DNA of 19,324 nt from Citricoccus sp. WCRC_4 (GCA_026645375.1 JAPFFX010000228.1:1-19324); one strand, 5' to 3'; counted from the stretch's first letter, positions 1 through 6,613 are shown. The notes: generated from the sequence alone by a model not told the origin. Numbers and translations are program-made.

Positions 1-240
1 GCGGAGTTCATCAAGAACAACGTGACCAAGCCGGTCGTCGGCTACGTGGCGGGCTTCACCGCCCCGGAGGGCAAGACCATGGGCCATGCGGGCGCCATCG
101 TCTCCGGCTCCTCCGGTACCGCCCAGGCCAAGAAGGAGGCCCTCGAGGCCGCGGGCGTGAAGGTCGGCAAGACCCCGTCCGAGACCGCGCACCTGCTGCG
201 TGAGGTCTACCCGGAGCACGAGGAACTCTCCTCGCTCTGA
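1..240 (+). CDS. sucD: Succinyl-CoA ligase (ADP/GDP-forming) alpha subunit, C-terminal part
   Basis: This is the last 79 codons of the alpha subunit of succinyl-CoA synthetase; the 5' end lies outside the window. The enzyme interconverts succinyl-CoA and succinate with nucleotide phosphorylation in the TCA cycle, in the cytoplasm, as a complex with SucC. The visible part carries the family signature GKTMGHAGAIVSG, whose histidine (residue 27 of the visible part) is the residue phosphorylated in catalysis in this family. It then follows the typical tail with an ALEAAGVKVGKTPSE segment. The frame is open from base 1 and ends in TGA at 238-240, 20 bases before a strong terminator, so sucD closes its transcription unit. 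Recognition is confident from the motif. Confidence 0.95.
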   Translation, partial: AEFIKNNVTKPVVGYVAGFTAPEGKTMGHAGAIVSGSSGTAQAKKEALEAAGVKVGKTPSETAHLLREVYPEHEELSSL

Positions 241-259
241 GGCCTTCGCGGCCATGACG

Positions 260-297
260 AAGGCCCCCTTCCGCACACGCGCGGAAGGGGGCCTTTC
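260..297 (+). terminator. Rho-independent terminator of sucD
   Basis: A perfect 15-bp stem pairs AAGGCCCCCTTCCGC (260-274) with GCGGAAGGGGGCCTT (281-295) around a 6-base loop. A short T/C-rich run follows. It lies directly after the sucD stop codon. The stem is nearly symmetrical, so it could also stop minus-strand transcription coming from the small gene at 356-439. Confidence 0.85.
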
Positions 298-355
298 TCG
301 TGCGGGGGCCGGACAAGGAATCCGGCGCACCCGGTTGACGCTGGGGAACCGGACT

Positions 356-439
356 CTACAGAGCCGAGACGATCCAGATGATCAGGGCGATCGCCACGAG
401 AATGCCGACGATGGTCCAGACGAGACTGCTACCACGCAT
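356..439 (-). CDS. 27-residue single-pass membrane protein
   Basis: Reading the minus strand from ATG at 439 gives a 27-codon frame ending in TAG at 358-356. The peptide begins MRGSSLVWTIVG and ends in IIWIVSAL. Residues 6-25 form one continuous hydrophobic segment (Leu, Val, Ile, Ala, Trp), enough for one membrane-spanning helix with a short positively charged N-terminus. A good Shine-Dalgarno sequence, GGAGGA, sits 5-10 bases upstream of the ATG, and an AT-rich promoter-like element lies further upstream. No enzymatic motif is present. It is monocistronic, convergent with sucD and divergent from the DUF202 pair. The function is unknown: small regulators of membrane complexes and type I toxins share this shape, but nothing here decides between them. 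The strong ribosome site and clean hydrophobic pattern make a real gene more likely than chance. Confidence 0.72.
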   Translation of the reverse strand: MRGSSLVWTIVGILVAIALIIWIVSAL

Positions 440-478
440 GGTGTTCCTCCGTTCTCTGCTTGCTGCGGTTCGTCCCTG

Positions 479-509
479 ATTATGGACACAGCAACCCCCT
501 GCAGTTCAA
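479..509 (-). promoter_or_regulatory. Candidate promoter of the 27-residue membrane protein
   Basis: On the minus strand TTGAAC (509-504) precedes CATAAT (484-479) with a 19-base spacer. This is one of the few AT-rich hexamers in the region. Initiation near 472 would give a leader of about 33 bases that includes the GGAGGA ribosome site. The long spacer keeps confidence moderate. Confidence 0.45.
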
Positions 510-639
510 GTTCGGCGGTGCTGTGAATCCCCAAGCGGCAGCGGAAATCTGGCCGGACCGGGGCCCTGCTTGCGGCGGGCTGCGGTGGAGGAAAATGCGC
601 CAGGCAGCGAGAGGGCGGCTCCGTCTCGGGAAGGCAACA

Positions 640-655
640 GTCCGGTCAACCGGAC
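640..655. promoter_or_regulatory. 16-bp palindrome, candidate operator ahead of the DUF202 pair
   Basis: GTCCGGT (640-646) and ACCGGAC (649-655) are exact reverse complements separated by CA. The palindrome lies over the expected -35 position of the promoter whose -10-like element is at 667-672. That is the place where a dimeric repressor or activator would bind. Some short palindromes are expected by chance in GC-rich DNA. Confidence 0.4.
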
Positions 656-666
656 CGCCTGCTTCT

Positions 667-672
667 ACGATG
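667..672 (+). promoter_or_regulatory. -10-like element TACGAT just upstream of the DUF202 start
   Basis: TACGAT matches TANNNT and lies 5 bases before the ATG at 678. Transcription would begin at or within a base or two of the start codon, giving a leaderless mRNA. This agrees with the absence of any Shine-Dalgarno sequence before 678. Confidence 0.4.
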
Positions 673-677
673 GGCCT

Positions 678-1076
678 ATGACATCACCGGAGGACGCCGC
701 CACCCCGTCACGAGGGCGCCTGGCCTCCCGGTTGCTGGCCGGGGGCAGGGAGCCCGACCCGCGGTTCACGCTGGCCAATGAGCGCACGTTCCTGGCCTGG
801 ATCCGCACCTCCCTGGCCCTGCTGGCCGGAGGGATCGCCGTCGAGGCCTTCACCGGGTCCGTGTTCGACCCGCTCACCCGCAAGGTCGCGGGGTCCGGGC
901 TGCTGCTCATCGCCGCCCTGCTGGCCACCACGGCAGGATTCCGCTGGATGCGCGTGGAGCGGGCCATGCGGCAGGGCCGCCCCCTGCCGTTGCCGCTGCT
1001 GGTGCCGGTCCTGGCCACCGGTGGGGCCGTCGTCGCGGTGGCGTTGTTCGTGTTCCTCCTGATGCGGCCGGCCTGA
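678..1076 (+). CDS. DUF202 (YidH-type) membrane protein
   Basis: The 132-residue protein has the DUF202 hallmark LANERTFLAWIRTSLAL (about residues 33-49). Three hydrophobic segments follow, at roughly 43-60, 73-90 and 105-129, with a basic loop (RWMRVERAMRQGR) between the second and third. It is an inner-membrane protein of unknown biochemical function. A Pro-rich charged N-terminus of about 30 residues precedes the domain. ATG at 678 is chosen because no other in-frame start lies close, and a -10-like TACGAT sits 5 bases upstream. The next gene, 20 bases downstream, encodes a second DUF202 protein. Tandem DUF202 pairs are common in actinobacteria and may form a heteromeric complex, which is inference here. 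Confidence 0.85.
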   Translation: MTSPEDAATPSRGRLASRLLAGGREPDPRFTLANERTFLAWIRTSLALLAGGIAVEAFTGSVFDPLTRKVAGSGLLLIAALLATTAGFRWMRVERAMRQGRPLPLPLLVPVLATGGAVVAVALFVFLLMRPA

Positions 1077-1096
1077 GGCCGGCGGGGACCACCGAG

Positions 1097-1432
1097 GTGA
1101 CACTCTTCAGCGCCACGGCACTGCACCAGGATCCGGGACTGCAACCGGAGCGGACCGTGATGAGCTGGGACCGCTCCCTGCTGGCGCTCACCGTCACGGC
1201 GGCGATGTTCCTGCGCTGGTACGGGACCGTCGGCTCGCTGGCCCTGGCACCTGCCGTGCTGAGCGCGGTGGCCGCGCTCGTCATCCACTGGACCCAGCGG
1301 CACCGGTACGGGACACAGTCCGCCGGCATCGCCCGGGAACGGGTGCGGGCCGATGCCTGGGCCGTGCTGTGGCTCGGGACGCTCGTGACGGCCCTGGCCG
1401 CGCTGGGCGTCGCCGCGATCTGGTGGGCGTGA
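1097..1432 (+). CDS. Second DUF202 family membrane protein
   Basis: This 111-residue protein starts at GTG 1097 and carries the second DUF202 variant motif, DPGLQPERTVMSWDRSLLAL, at about residues 12-31. Three hydrophobic segments follow (about 25-42, 45-66 and 88-110), with the basic stretch HWTQRHRYGTQ between the second and third. The GTG start is preferred over ATG at 1160 because the conserved LQPERT segment lies upstream of that ATG. It is 20 bases downstream of the first DUF202 gene and surely cotranscribed. Its stop codon lies only 4 bases from the stop of the convergent symporter gene, so the two transcripts must overlap or share a termination zone; no hairpin terminator is visible there. 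The function is unknown beyond membrane localisation. Confidence 0.82.
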   Translation: MTLFSATALHQDPGLQPERTVMSWDRSLLALTVTAAMFLRWYGTVGSLALAPAVLSAVAALVIHWTQRHRYGTQSAGIARERVRADAWAVLWLGTLVTALAALGVAAIWWA

Positions 1433-1436
1433 GCGG

Positions 1437-2987
1437 TCAGGACGCGGTCACCACCGGACGGAGCTCCTCGGTGGCACCCTCGGTCCGGCGCCGGCGCCAG
1501 GCCTCCAGCACCGAGGGATGCGTCGGGCGGGTCAGCAGGCTGACGACGACGTAGACGAGGGCGGAGGACGCGAGTCCGACGTAGATCGGCTCGTTGGCGT
1601 AGACGCCGCCGAACGCCTCGGTGGCCTGGACCTCGAGGATGATCATGGTCGTCAGCGTGCCGACCGTGCCGGCAGCCATCGACCAGGCGGCGCCCGGTCC
1701 GGTCCCACGGGACCAGACCAGCCCGCCGAGGATGGCCACCAGCAGGCCGCCGACCAGGATGTCGTAGGCGATCGTCAGCGCCGCCACGACGTCCGGGACC
1801 AGGATCGCCAGCACCAGGACGAACAGGCCCAGCCCCAGGACCCACCAGCGGTTGGAGTTCACGTCCTCCTCGAAATGCCGGGACTGCTCGGCCTCCTGCT
1901 CGGCCTCCCGGACGGCCTGCGCGGCGTCCAGTCGTTCCGGCCGCCGGCCGGCCGCGAGGTCACGGACCAGGGGCACGACGTCGGCCCGGGCCACGGTGGC
2001 GGCGGCGATCAGCGCCCCGGAGGCGGTGGACATCATGGCGGCCACCGCGGCGGCGAGCGCCAGCCCGCCGACGCCGACGGGCAGGACGCTCAGGGCGACC
2101 GTGGCGAAGACATCGTCCCGGACCTCGACCTGCGGCATCAGCACGGCGGCAGCCATGCCGATCACGGCCCCGGCCACGCCGTACAGGATGCAGTAGACGC
2201 CGGCAGTCGTGCCTCCCCAGCGGGCGACCTGGGGGGAGCGCGCCGTGAAGACCCGCTGCCAGATGTCCTGGCCGATCAGCAGGCCGAGGGTGTAGATGAC
2301 GAAGTAGGTGATGATCGACTGCAGGCCCATCCCGCCGAGGTCGAAGAACTCGGCGTCCAGCCGGGCGGTGAGCCCGCTCCAGCCGCCGGCACGGCCGAGC
2401 GAGATGGGCAGCATCAGCGCGAACATCCCCACGGTCATGATGATGAACTGCGCCATGTCCGCCAGCGTGATGGACCACATCCCGCCGATCACGGCGTAGG
2501 CCAGGACGATCCCGCCGCCCACCACGATGGACAGCCAGCGGTCCCAGCCGAACAGGACCACGAAGACCGAGGCGTAGGCCCCCGTGGAGGTGGCCGCCAG
2601 CATCAGGGTGTAGGCGAGCATGACGATCGAGGAGGCGCGCGTGGCCTCCGAGCCGTAGCGCAGGGTGAGCATCTGGGAGACGGTGTAGATCCGGAGCCGT
2701 TGCAGGGACGGGGCGAACAGCAGGCTCAGCAGCAGCACGCCGACGCCGATGGCGGTCACCAGCCACAGGCCGGAGATGCCGAACTCGTAGCCGAGCCCCA
2801 CGCCGCCGACGGTCGAGGCGCCGCCCAGGACGACGGCGCTCATGGTCCCGGTGTAGAGCATGGGTCCGAGCCGGCGGCCGGCCACCAGGTAGTCCGAGGT
2901 GCTGCGGGTGCGGCGCCGGCCCCACCAGCCGAACAGCAGCATGCTGGCGAGGTAGGCCGAGATGATGACGATGTTCAGGGTCTGCAT
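1437..2987 (-). CDS. Sodium:solute symporter family (SSS) permease
   Basis: The 516-residue protein is built of about 13 hydrophobic helices, the usual size and layout for SSS carriers. These import small organic solutes (amino acids, polyamine-like compounds, carboxylates) with sodium. Recognisable parts are the N-terminal loop STSDYLVAGRRLGP (about 30-43), the GGMWSITLADMAQF segment (about 165-180) and the MMSTASGALIAAATV helix (about 318-332), which corresponds to the family's MSTADS region. A charged cytoplasmic loop rich in Glu/Arg lies near residues 340-375. The minus-strand ATG at 2987 has GAGGAA 6 bases upstream. It diverges from the XRE-cupin gene across 109 bases carrying two palindromes. 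From its position next to an agmatinase-family gene, a guanidino compound, amino acid or polyamine is a plausible substrate, but the sequence does not identify it. Confidence 0.85.
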   Translation of the reverse strand: MQTLNIVIISAYLASMLLFGWWGRRRTRSTSDYLVAGRRLGPMLYTGTMSAVVLGGASTVGGVGLGYEFGISGLWLVTAIGVGVLLLSLLFAPSLQRLRIYTVSQMLTLRYGSEATRASSIVMLAYTLMLAATSTGAYASVFVVLFGWDRWLSIVVGGGIVLAYAVIGGMWSITLADMAQFIIMTVGMFALMLPISLGRAGGWSGLTARLDAEFFDLGGMGLQSIITYFVIYTLGLLIGQDIWQRVFTARSPQVARWGGTTAGVYCILYGVAGAVIGMAAAVLMPQVEVRDDVFATVALSVLPVGVGGLALAAAVAAMMSTASGALIAAATVARADVVPLVRDLAAGRRPERLDAAQAVREAEQEAEQSRHFEEDVNSNRWWVLGLGLFVLVLAILVPDVVAALTIAYDILVGGLLVAILGGLVWSRGTGPGAAWSMAAGTVGTLTTMIILEVQATEAFGGVYANEPIYVGLASSALVYVVVSLLTRPTHPSVLEAWRRRRTEGATEELRPVVTAS

Positions 2988-3011
2988 GGGATTCCTCGCG
3001 GCTCAGGAGTG

Positions 3012-3040
3012 TTGCGGGTCACACGTGTGGGGACTACGGT
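3012..3040 (+). promoter_or_regulatory. Candidate promoter of the XRE-cupin regulator
   Basis: TTGCGG (3012-3017) and TACGGT (3035-3040) are spaced by 17 bases, the optimal distance for a housekeeping sigma factor. The perfect palindrome CACACGTGTG lies inside the spacer, and a second inverted repeat sits just after the -10. This arrangement suits autoregulation by the XRE protein. Confidence 0.5.
3020..3029. promoter_or_regulatory. Palindrome CACACGTGTG in the divergent control region
   Basis: A perfect 10-bp palindrome lies between the -35-like and -10-like elements of the regulator promoter, and within the 5' region of the divergent symporter gene. It is a candidate operator for the XRE-cupin protein. 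Confidence 0.45.
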
Positions 3041-3047
3041 AAACACA

Positions 3048-3059
3048 TGTTGCTCAACA
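3048..3059. promoter_or_regulatory. Inverted repeat TGTTG-CT-CAACA
   Basis: Five-base arms TGTTG and CAACA flank a CT centre, 8 bases downstream of the -10-like TACGGT. A protein bound here would cover the transcription start of the regulator gene and the upstream region of the symporter. It is a candidate second operator. Confidence 0.4.
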
Positions 3060-3096
3060 GACAACCTCGGCGCTGTGCCCGGCGGGGGACGCGTCC

Positions 3097-3672
3097 ATGA
3101 AGTCCCTCCCGATCCAGCCCACGATCCCGGAACGCGCCATCGGCGGACGCCTGCGCGCGCTGCGGCAGGAGCGGCGGCTCACCATGGACCAGGTGGCCGA
3201 CTTCTCCGGACTGACCAAGGGCTTCCTCTCCCGCGTGGAGCGGGACCTGACGAGCCCGTCCGTGGCCAGCCTCGTGTCCATCTGCCAGGTGCTCGGCGTC
3301 TCGGCGGGGGAGGTCCTGGACGCCCCGCAGACCGCCGTGGTCCGCCTGGAGAGCGCGCCGAGGGTCAGCCTGGGCGGGGACGGCATCTCCGAGCAGCTGC
3401 TGACGCCTCCCGGGCGGCGCGGACTGCAGCTGATCCGCGCCGTGATCGCCCCCGGCGGCCGGGGGGACGCGGAGCTCTACACGGTGGACTGCGACGTCGA
3501 GTCGCTGCACGTGATCAGCGGCAGCCTCGTGTTCATCACCACCGGCGGCGAGGTCCGGCTCGAGTCCGGGGACACCGCCTCCTTCTCCGGCTCCGAACCG
3601 CACAGCTGGTCCAATCCCGGTGACCAGGAGGCCGTCGTGCTCTGGGCCCTGGCGGGCCGCCGCCTGAGCTGA
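3097..3672 (+). CDS. XRE-family transcriptional regulator with C-terminal cupin domain
   Basis: The 191-residue protein has an N-terminal XRE helix-turn-helix at about residues 15-72 (IGGRLRALRQERRLT, then GLTKGFLSRVERD as the recognition region). A cupin-like ligand-binding barrel follows at about 108-188. The cupin part keeps GSLVF, the ESGDTASF turn and EPHSW, but lacks the usual HxH metal pair: only His169 sits at a typical metal position, so it may bind a small molecule without a metal. XRE-cupin proteins such as PuuR commonly control amine and amino-acid catabolism. ATG at 3097 is preceded by GGGGGA. The gene diverges from the symporter and is followed 98 bases downstream by the agmatinase-family gene. 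The likely role is local control of the cluster. Confidence 0.88.
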   Translation: MKSLPIQPTIPERAIGGRLRALRQERRLTMDQVADFSGLTKGFLSRVERDLTSPSVASLVSICQVLGVSAGEVLDAPQTAVVRLESAPRVSLGGDGISEQLLTPPGRRGLQLIRAVIAPGGRGDAELYTVDCDVESLHVISGSLVFITTGGEVRLESGDTASFSGSEPHSWSNPGDQEAVVLWALAGRRLS

Positions 3673-3676
3673 AGAC

Positions 3677-3724
3677 GCCGCCACCCCTGCCGCCGCCAAC
3701 GCCGCCACCCCCGCCGCGCCCTCC
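3677..3724 (+). repeat. Imperfect 12-bp tandem repeat, four units
   Basis: Four consecutive 12-base units read GCCGCCACCCCT, GCCGCCGCCAAC, GCCGCCACCCCC and GCCGCGCCCTCC. A 13-base exact direct repeat (ACGCCGCCACCCC) occurs at 3675 and 3699. The stretch lies between the regulator stop and the ureohydrolase start. It is a pyrimidine-rich, A-poor, low-complexity leader that would be transcribed as C-rich RNA. Confidence 0.7.
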
Positions 3725-3770
3725 ACCGTCATTCGCCGCCATCAACCGCTATCCCCCGAGAGGTCACACC

Positions 3771-4772
3771 ATGCTGGACATCCCCCGCGTCACCGAGAAT
3801 GGCAACATCGGCCCGGTGAACTCGGCCCTCGTGCCCCGCTTCGGCGGCGCCGCCACCTTCGCGCTGCTGCCCACGGACCAGGAGGCCACCGCGGCCGGCC
3901 GGACCGCGGCGGTCAAGGTGGTCGGCGTCCCCTTCGACTCGGGGGTGTCCTACCGCCCCGGGGCCCGCTTCGGTCCCGGGCACGTCCGGCAGTCCTCCCG
4001 GCTGCTGCGGCCCTACAACCCGGCCACGGACACGTCCCCCTTCGCCCAGGTCCAGGTGGTGGACGCCGGGGACATGGCGGTGAACCCGTTCAACATCCAC
4101 GAGGCGATCGAGGCGATCCAGGCCGACGCCCTGGCGTTGACCCAGGACGGTGCCTCGCTCATGACGATCGGCGGGGACCACACCATCGCCCTGCCGCTGC
4201 TGCGGGCCGCCGCCGAACGCGCCGGGCGGCCGGTCGCCCTGCTCCACTTCGACGCCCACCTGGACACCTGGGACACCTACTTCGGCGCCGAGTACACGCA
4301 CGGCACCCCGTTCCGCCGCGCCGTGGAGGAGGGGATCCTCGACACGGACGCACTGAGCCATGTCGGTACCCGCGGACCGCTGTACGGGCGCAAGGACCTC
4401 GAGGACGACCGGCGCTTCGGCTTCGGGATCGTCACCAGCGCGGACGTGTTCCGCCTGGGGGTGGACGAGGTGGTGGCCCGGCTCCGCGAGCGCATCGGGG
4501 ACCGGCCGCTGTACGTCTCGGTGGACATCGACGTCCTCGACCCCGCGCACGCGCCGGGCACCGGCACCCCCGAGGCCGGCGGGATGACGAGCCGGGAACT
4601 GCTGGAGATCCTGCGCGGGCTGCGCGGACTCGACCTGGTGGGGGCCGACGTCGTGGAGGTGTCCCCGGCCTACGACCACGCCGAACTGACCGGGGTGGCG
4701 GCCGCGCACGTGGCCTACGACCTCGTCGGGCTGATGGCCGACCTGCGGGCCTCGCGCGAGGGTGCTGCATGA
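3771..4772 (+). CDS. Agmatinase/guanidinobutyrase-family ureohydrolase
   Basis: The 333-residue protein belongs to the arginase/agmatinase superfamily, which hydrolyses a guanidino group to urea and an amine at a dinuclear metal centre. All metal-ligand motifs are present: GGDHTI (His137), DAHLDTWD (Asp161, His163, Asp165) and SVDIDVLDPAHAPG (Asp252, Asp254). The length is normal for bacterial agmatinases and 4-guanidinobutyrases, and the motifs alone do not separate these or related guanidinoacid hydrolases. The ATG is preceded by GAGAGG 8 bases upstream. The stop overlaps the start of the ThDP enzyme (ATGA), so the two are translationally coupled. With a 2-oxo-acid decarboxylase-like partner, 4-guanidinobutyrate is a reasonable substrate guess, giving 4-aminobutyrate and urea. 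Agmatine, giving putrescine, is the main alternative. Confidence 0.9.
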   Translation: MLDIPRVTENGNIGPVNSALVPRFGGAATFALLPTDQEATAAGRTAAVKVVGVPFDSGVSYRPGARFGPGHVRQSSRLLRPYNPATDTSPFAQVQVVDAGDMAVNPFNIHEAIEAIQADALALTQDGASLMTIGGDHTIALPLLRAAAERAGRPVALLHFDAHLDTWDTYFGAEYTHGTPFRRAVEEGILDTDALSHVGTRGPLYGRKDLEDDRRFGFGIVTSADVFRLGVDEVVARLRERIGDRPLYVSVDIDVLDPAHAPGTGTPEAGGMTSRELLEILRGLRGLDLVGADVVEVSPAYDHAELTGVAAAHVAYDLVGLMADLRASREGAA

Positions 4773-6535
4773 CCCCCGGTCCTGGAGCGGGGAGCGGGTC
4801 GCGGGACGCGACCGCGATGCGCAACGGCGGGGACCTGGTCGTCGAGACCCTGCACGCCCTGGGCGCCCGCACCGTCTTCGGCATCCCGGGCCAGCACGCC
4901 CTGGGCCTGTTCGACGCGCTGTCCCGTTCGGAGCTGGAGTTCGTCTCCAACCGGGTGGAGAACAACGCCGCCTTCGCCGCCGACGGCTACTCCCGGGCCA
5001 CCGGTGAGGTCGGCGTGCTGTTCCTGTCCACCGGACCGGGCGCGCTGACCGCCCTGGCGGGGCTGCAGGAGGCGTACGCCACCGCGGTGCCGATGGTCGT
5101 CGTCGCCTCCCAGATCCCCGTCTCCGGGCTGGGCGCGCGGCGGAAGGGCATGCTGCACCAGCTCGACGACCAGAAGGCCTCGGCGCAGAACGTGACGAAG
5201 GCGCAGGTCACCGTGCACCACGCCTCGGGCATCCCCTCGGCCATCCAGGACGCCTGGGCCCAGGCGATCACCGTGCCGCAGGGGCCGGTGTGGGTGGAGG
5301 TGCCCCAGGACGTGCTGCTGGGTGCGGTCCTGGTCCCGCCGGTGCAGGACGCGCTCGCCATCCCCTATGACCATCCGCCGCGCGAGGAACTGGTGGCGGA
5401 GTCGGTGCGCTGGCTGGCCTCCTCGGCCCGCACCGCGATCGTGGCCGGCGGGGGAGTGCGGCGGTCCGGGCCCGGGGCGCTGCGCGAGTTGCGCCGCGTG
5501 GCCGAGCTCCTGGACGCCCCGGTGGTGTGCAGCCCCGGCGGCAACTCGGCCTTCCCCATGGACCACCCGCTCTCGTTGGGCTCGTGGGTGGAGGACCGGT
5601 ACGTCACCGAGGTGCTCGAGGACGCCGAGGTGCTGCTCGTCATCGGTTCGTCCCTGGGGGAGGTCACCTCCAATTACTTCACCCTGGAACCGCGCGGCCG
5701 GCTCATCCAGGTCGACGCCGAGCCGCGCGTGCTCGAGTCGAACTTCCCCACGCTCGGCGTGCGGGCGGACGCCGGCCAGGCGCTCGCTGCCCTCGCGGAG
5801 GCGCTGGAGCGGTCCGCGGGGGCAGCGGATGGCCGCGATCCCGGTGCCGACGGCGGGTCCGGTGGCTGGTCCCGGTCCGACTGGCATGGCCGCGGTGCCG
5901 CAGGGGTGGTGGCCGAGGTCAACCGCCGCGTGCGGGAGCGACTGGACGGGCAGGACCTGGACCGGGAACGGCGGTTCATGGCCGACGTCCGCGCCGCGGT
6001 GCCGGAGGCCATGCAGACCTACTGGGACATGACCATCGCCGCCTATTGGGCCTGGAACGTGTGGGATGCCAGGTCGGGACAGTTCCACTCGGCCCAGGGC
6101 GCCGGCGGGCTGGGGTATGCCTTCCCCGCGGCGTTCGGCGGGGCGATGGGGCTGGCCCGGCAGGGCAGGAGCGGGACCGACGCTCGGGTGCTCGCGGTCG
6201 CGGGCGACGGTTCCGCGATGTACTCGATCGCCGAGCTGGCCGCGGCCCGCCAGCATGATGCACAGGTGACCTGGCTGATCGTGGACGACGGCGGATACGG
6301 GATCCTGCGTGAGTACATGGAGGACACCTTCGGGCAGGCGACCGCCACCGAACTGGACCGTCCGGACTTCGTGGCCCTGGCCGGGTCCTTCGGCATCCCG
6401 GCCGAGCAGGTGGCGGTGGAGGAGGTCGGCCCCGCGCTGGAGCGGGCCCTGGCCGCGGAGGGGCCGAACGTCGTCGTGGTCCAGACCCGGTTGCGGATGT
6501 GGGCGCCCAGTCACGTGGAGGACGCGCAGGGCTGA
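4769..6535 (+). CDS. Thiamine-diphosphate-dependent decarboxylase-like enzyme
   Basis: The 588-residue protein has the three-domain layout of the acetolactate synthase/benzoylformate decarboxylase/2-ketoarginine decarboxylase family. The N-terminal PYR domain is at about 20-185, with the catalytic Glu64 in NRVENNAAFAADGYSRATG. The central domain is at about 210-345 and the C-terminal PP domain at about 410-580, with the GDG motif at 479-481. The ThDP/Mg motif normally ends in Asn-Asn about 25 residues later, but here it ends in Asp506-Asp507 followed by GGYG. A low-complexity Gly/Asp/Ser linker lies near 350-375. ATG at 4769 overlaps the preceding stop (ATGA) and has GAGGGTG upstream; an internal ATG at 4817 is a weaker alternative. 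Pairing with a ureohydrolase suggests decarboxylation of a guanidino 2-oxo acid, like AruI of the arginine transaminase pathway. This is inference; benzoylformate decarboxylase-type activity is the alternative. Confidence 0.82.
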   Translation: MTPGPGAGSGSRDATAMRNGGDLVVETLHALGARTVFGIPGQHALGLFDALSRSELEFVSNRVENNAAFAADGYSRATGEVGVLFLSTGPGALTALAGLQEAYATAVPMVVVASQIPVSGLGARRKGMLHQLDDQKASAQNVTKAQVTVHHASGIPSAIQDAWAQAITVPQGPVWVEVPQDVLLGAVLVPPVQDALAIPYDHPPREELVAESVRWLASSARTAIVAGGGVRRSGPGALRELRRVAELLDAPVVCSPGGNSAFPMDHPLSLGSWVEDRYVTEVLEDAEVLLVIGSSLGEVTSNYFTLEPRGRLIQVDAEPRVLESNFPTLGVRADAGQALAALAEALERSAGAADGRDPGADGGSGGWSRSDWHGRGAAGVVAEVNRRVRERLDGQDLDRERRFMADVRAAVPEAMQTYWDMTIAAYWAWNVWDARSGQFHSAQGAGGLGYAFPAAFGGAMGLARQGRSGTDARVLAVAGDGSAMYSIAELAAARQHDAQVTWLIVDDGGYGILREYMEDTFGQATATELDRPDFVALAGSFGIPAEQVAVEEVGPALERALAAEGPNVVVVQTRLRMWAPSHVEDAQG

Positions 6536-6550
6536 ACCGGGCCCCGGACG

Positions 6551-6597
6551 CACCTGACCCCCGGCTAGCGCGTCAGCTGCCGGGGGTCAGGTGTTTT
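6551..6597 (+). terminator. Rho-independent terminator of the guanidino cluster
   Basis: A perfect 15-bp stem pairs CACCTGACCCCCGGC (6551-6565) with GCCGGGGGTCAGGTG (6579-6593) and is followed by TTTT. It begins 16 bases after the ThDP-enzyme stop. It ends the plus-strand operon and separates it from the convergent gene at 6614. Confidence 0.92.
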
Positions 6598-6613
6598 GGT
6601 GTCCATCCGGCTG

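Noticed and set aside
907..1845. Minus-strand open frame over the DUF202 pair and the 3' part of the symporter
   Set aside because: Arg/Gly/Ala/Pro-rich shadow; the DUF202 motifs on the plus strand are decisive.
1518..3623. Plus-strand open frame of about 700 codons opposite the symporter and running into the regulator gene
   Set aside because: It is antisense to the symporter with highly skewed Asp/Gly/Arg/His/Gln composition, and is produced by third-position GC bias; no domain or ribosome site.
4715..6553. Minus-strand open frame of 612 codons opposite the ThDP enzyme
   Set aside because: Mirror of a GC-rich coding gene; rich in Gly/Arg/His/Pro/Val repeats with no motif, and it also crosses the agmatinase end.
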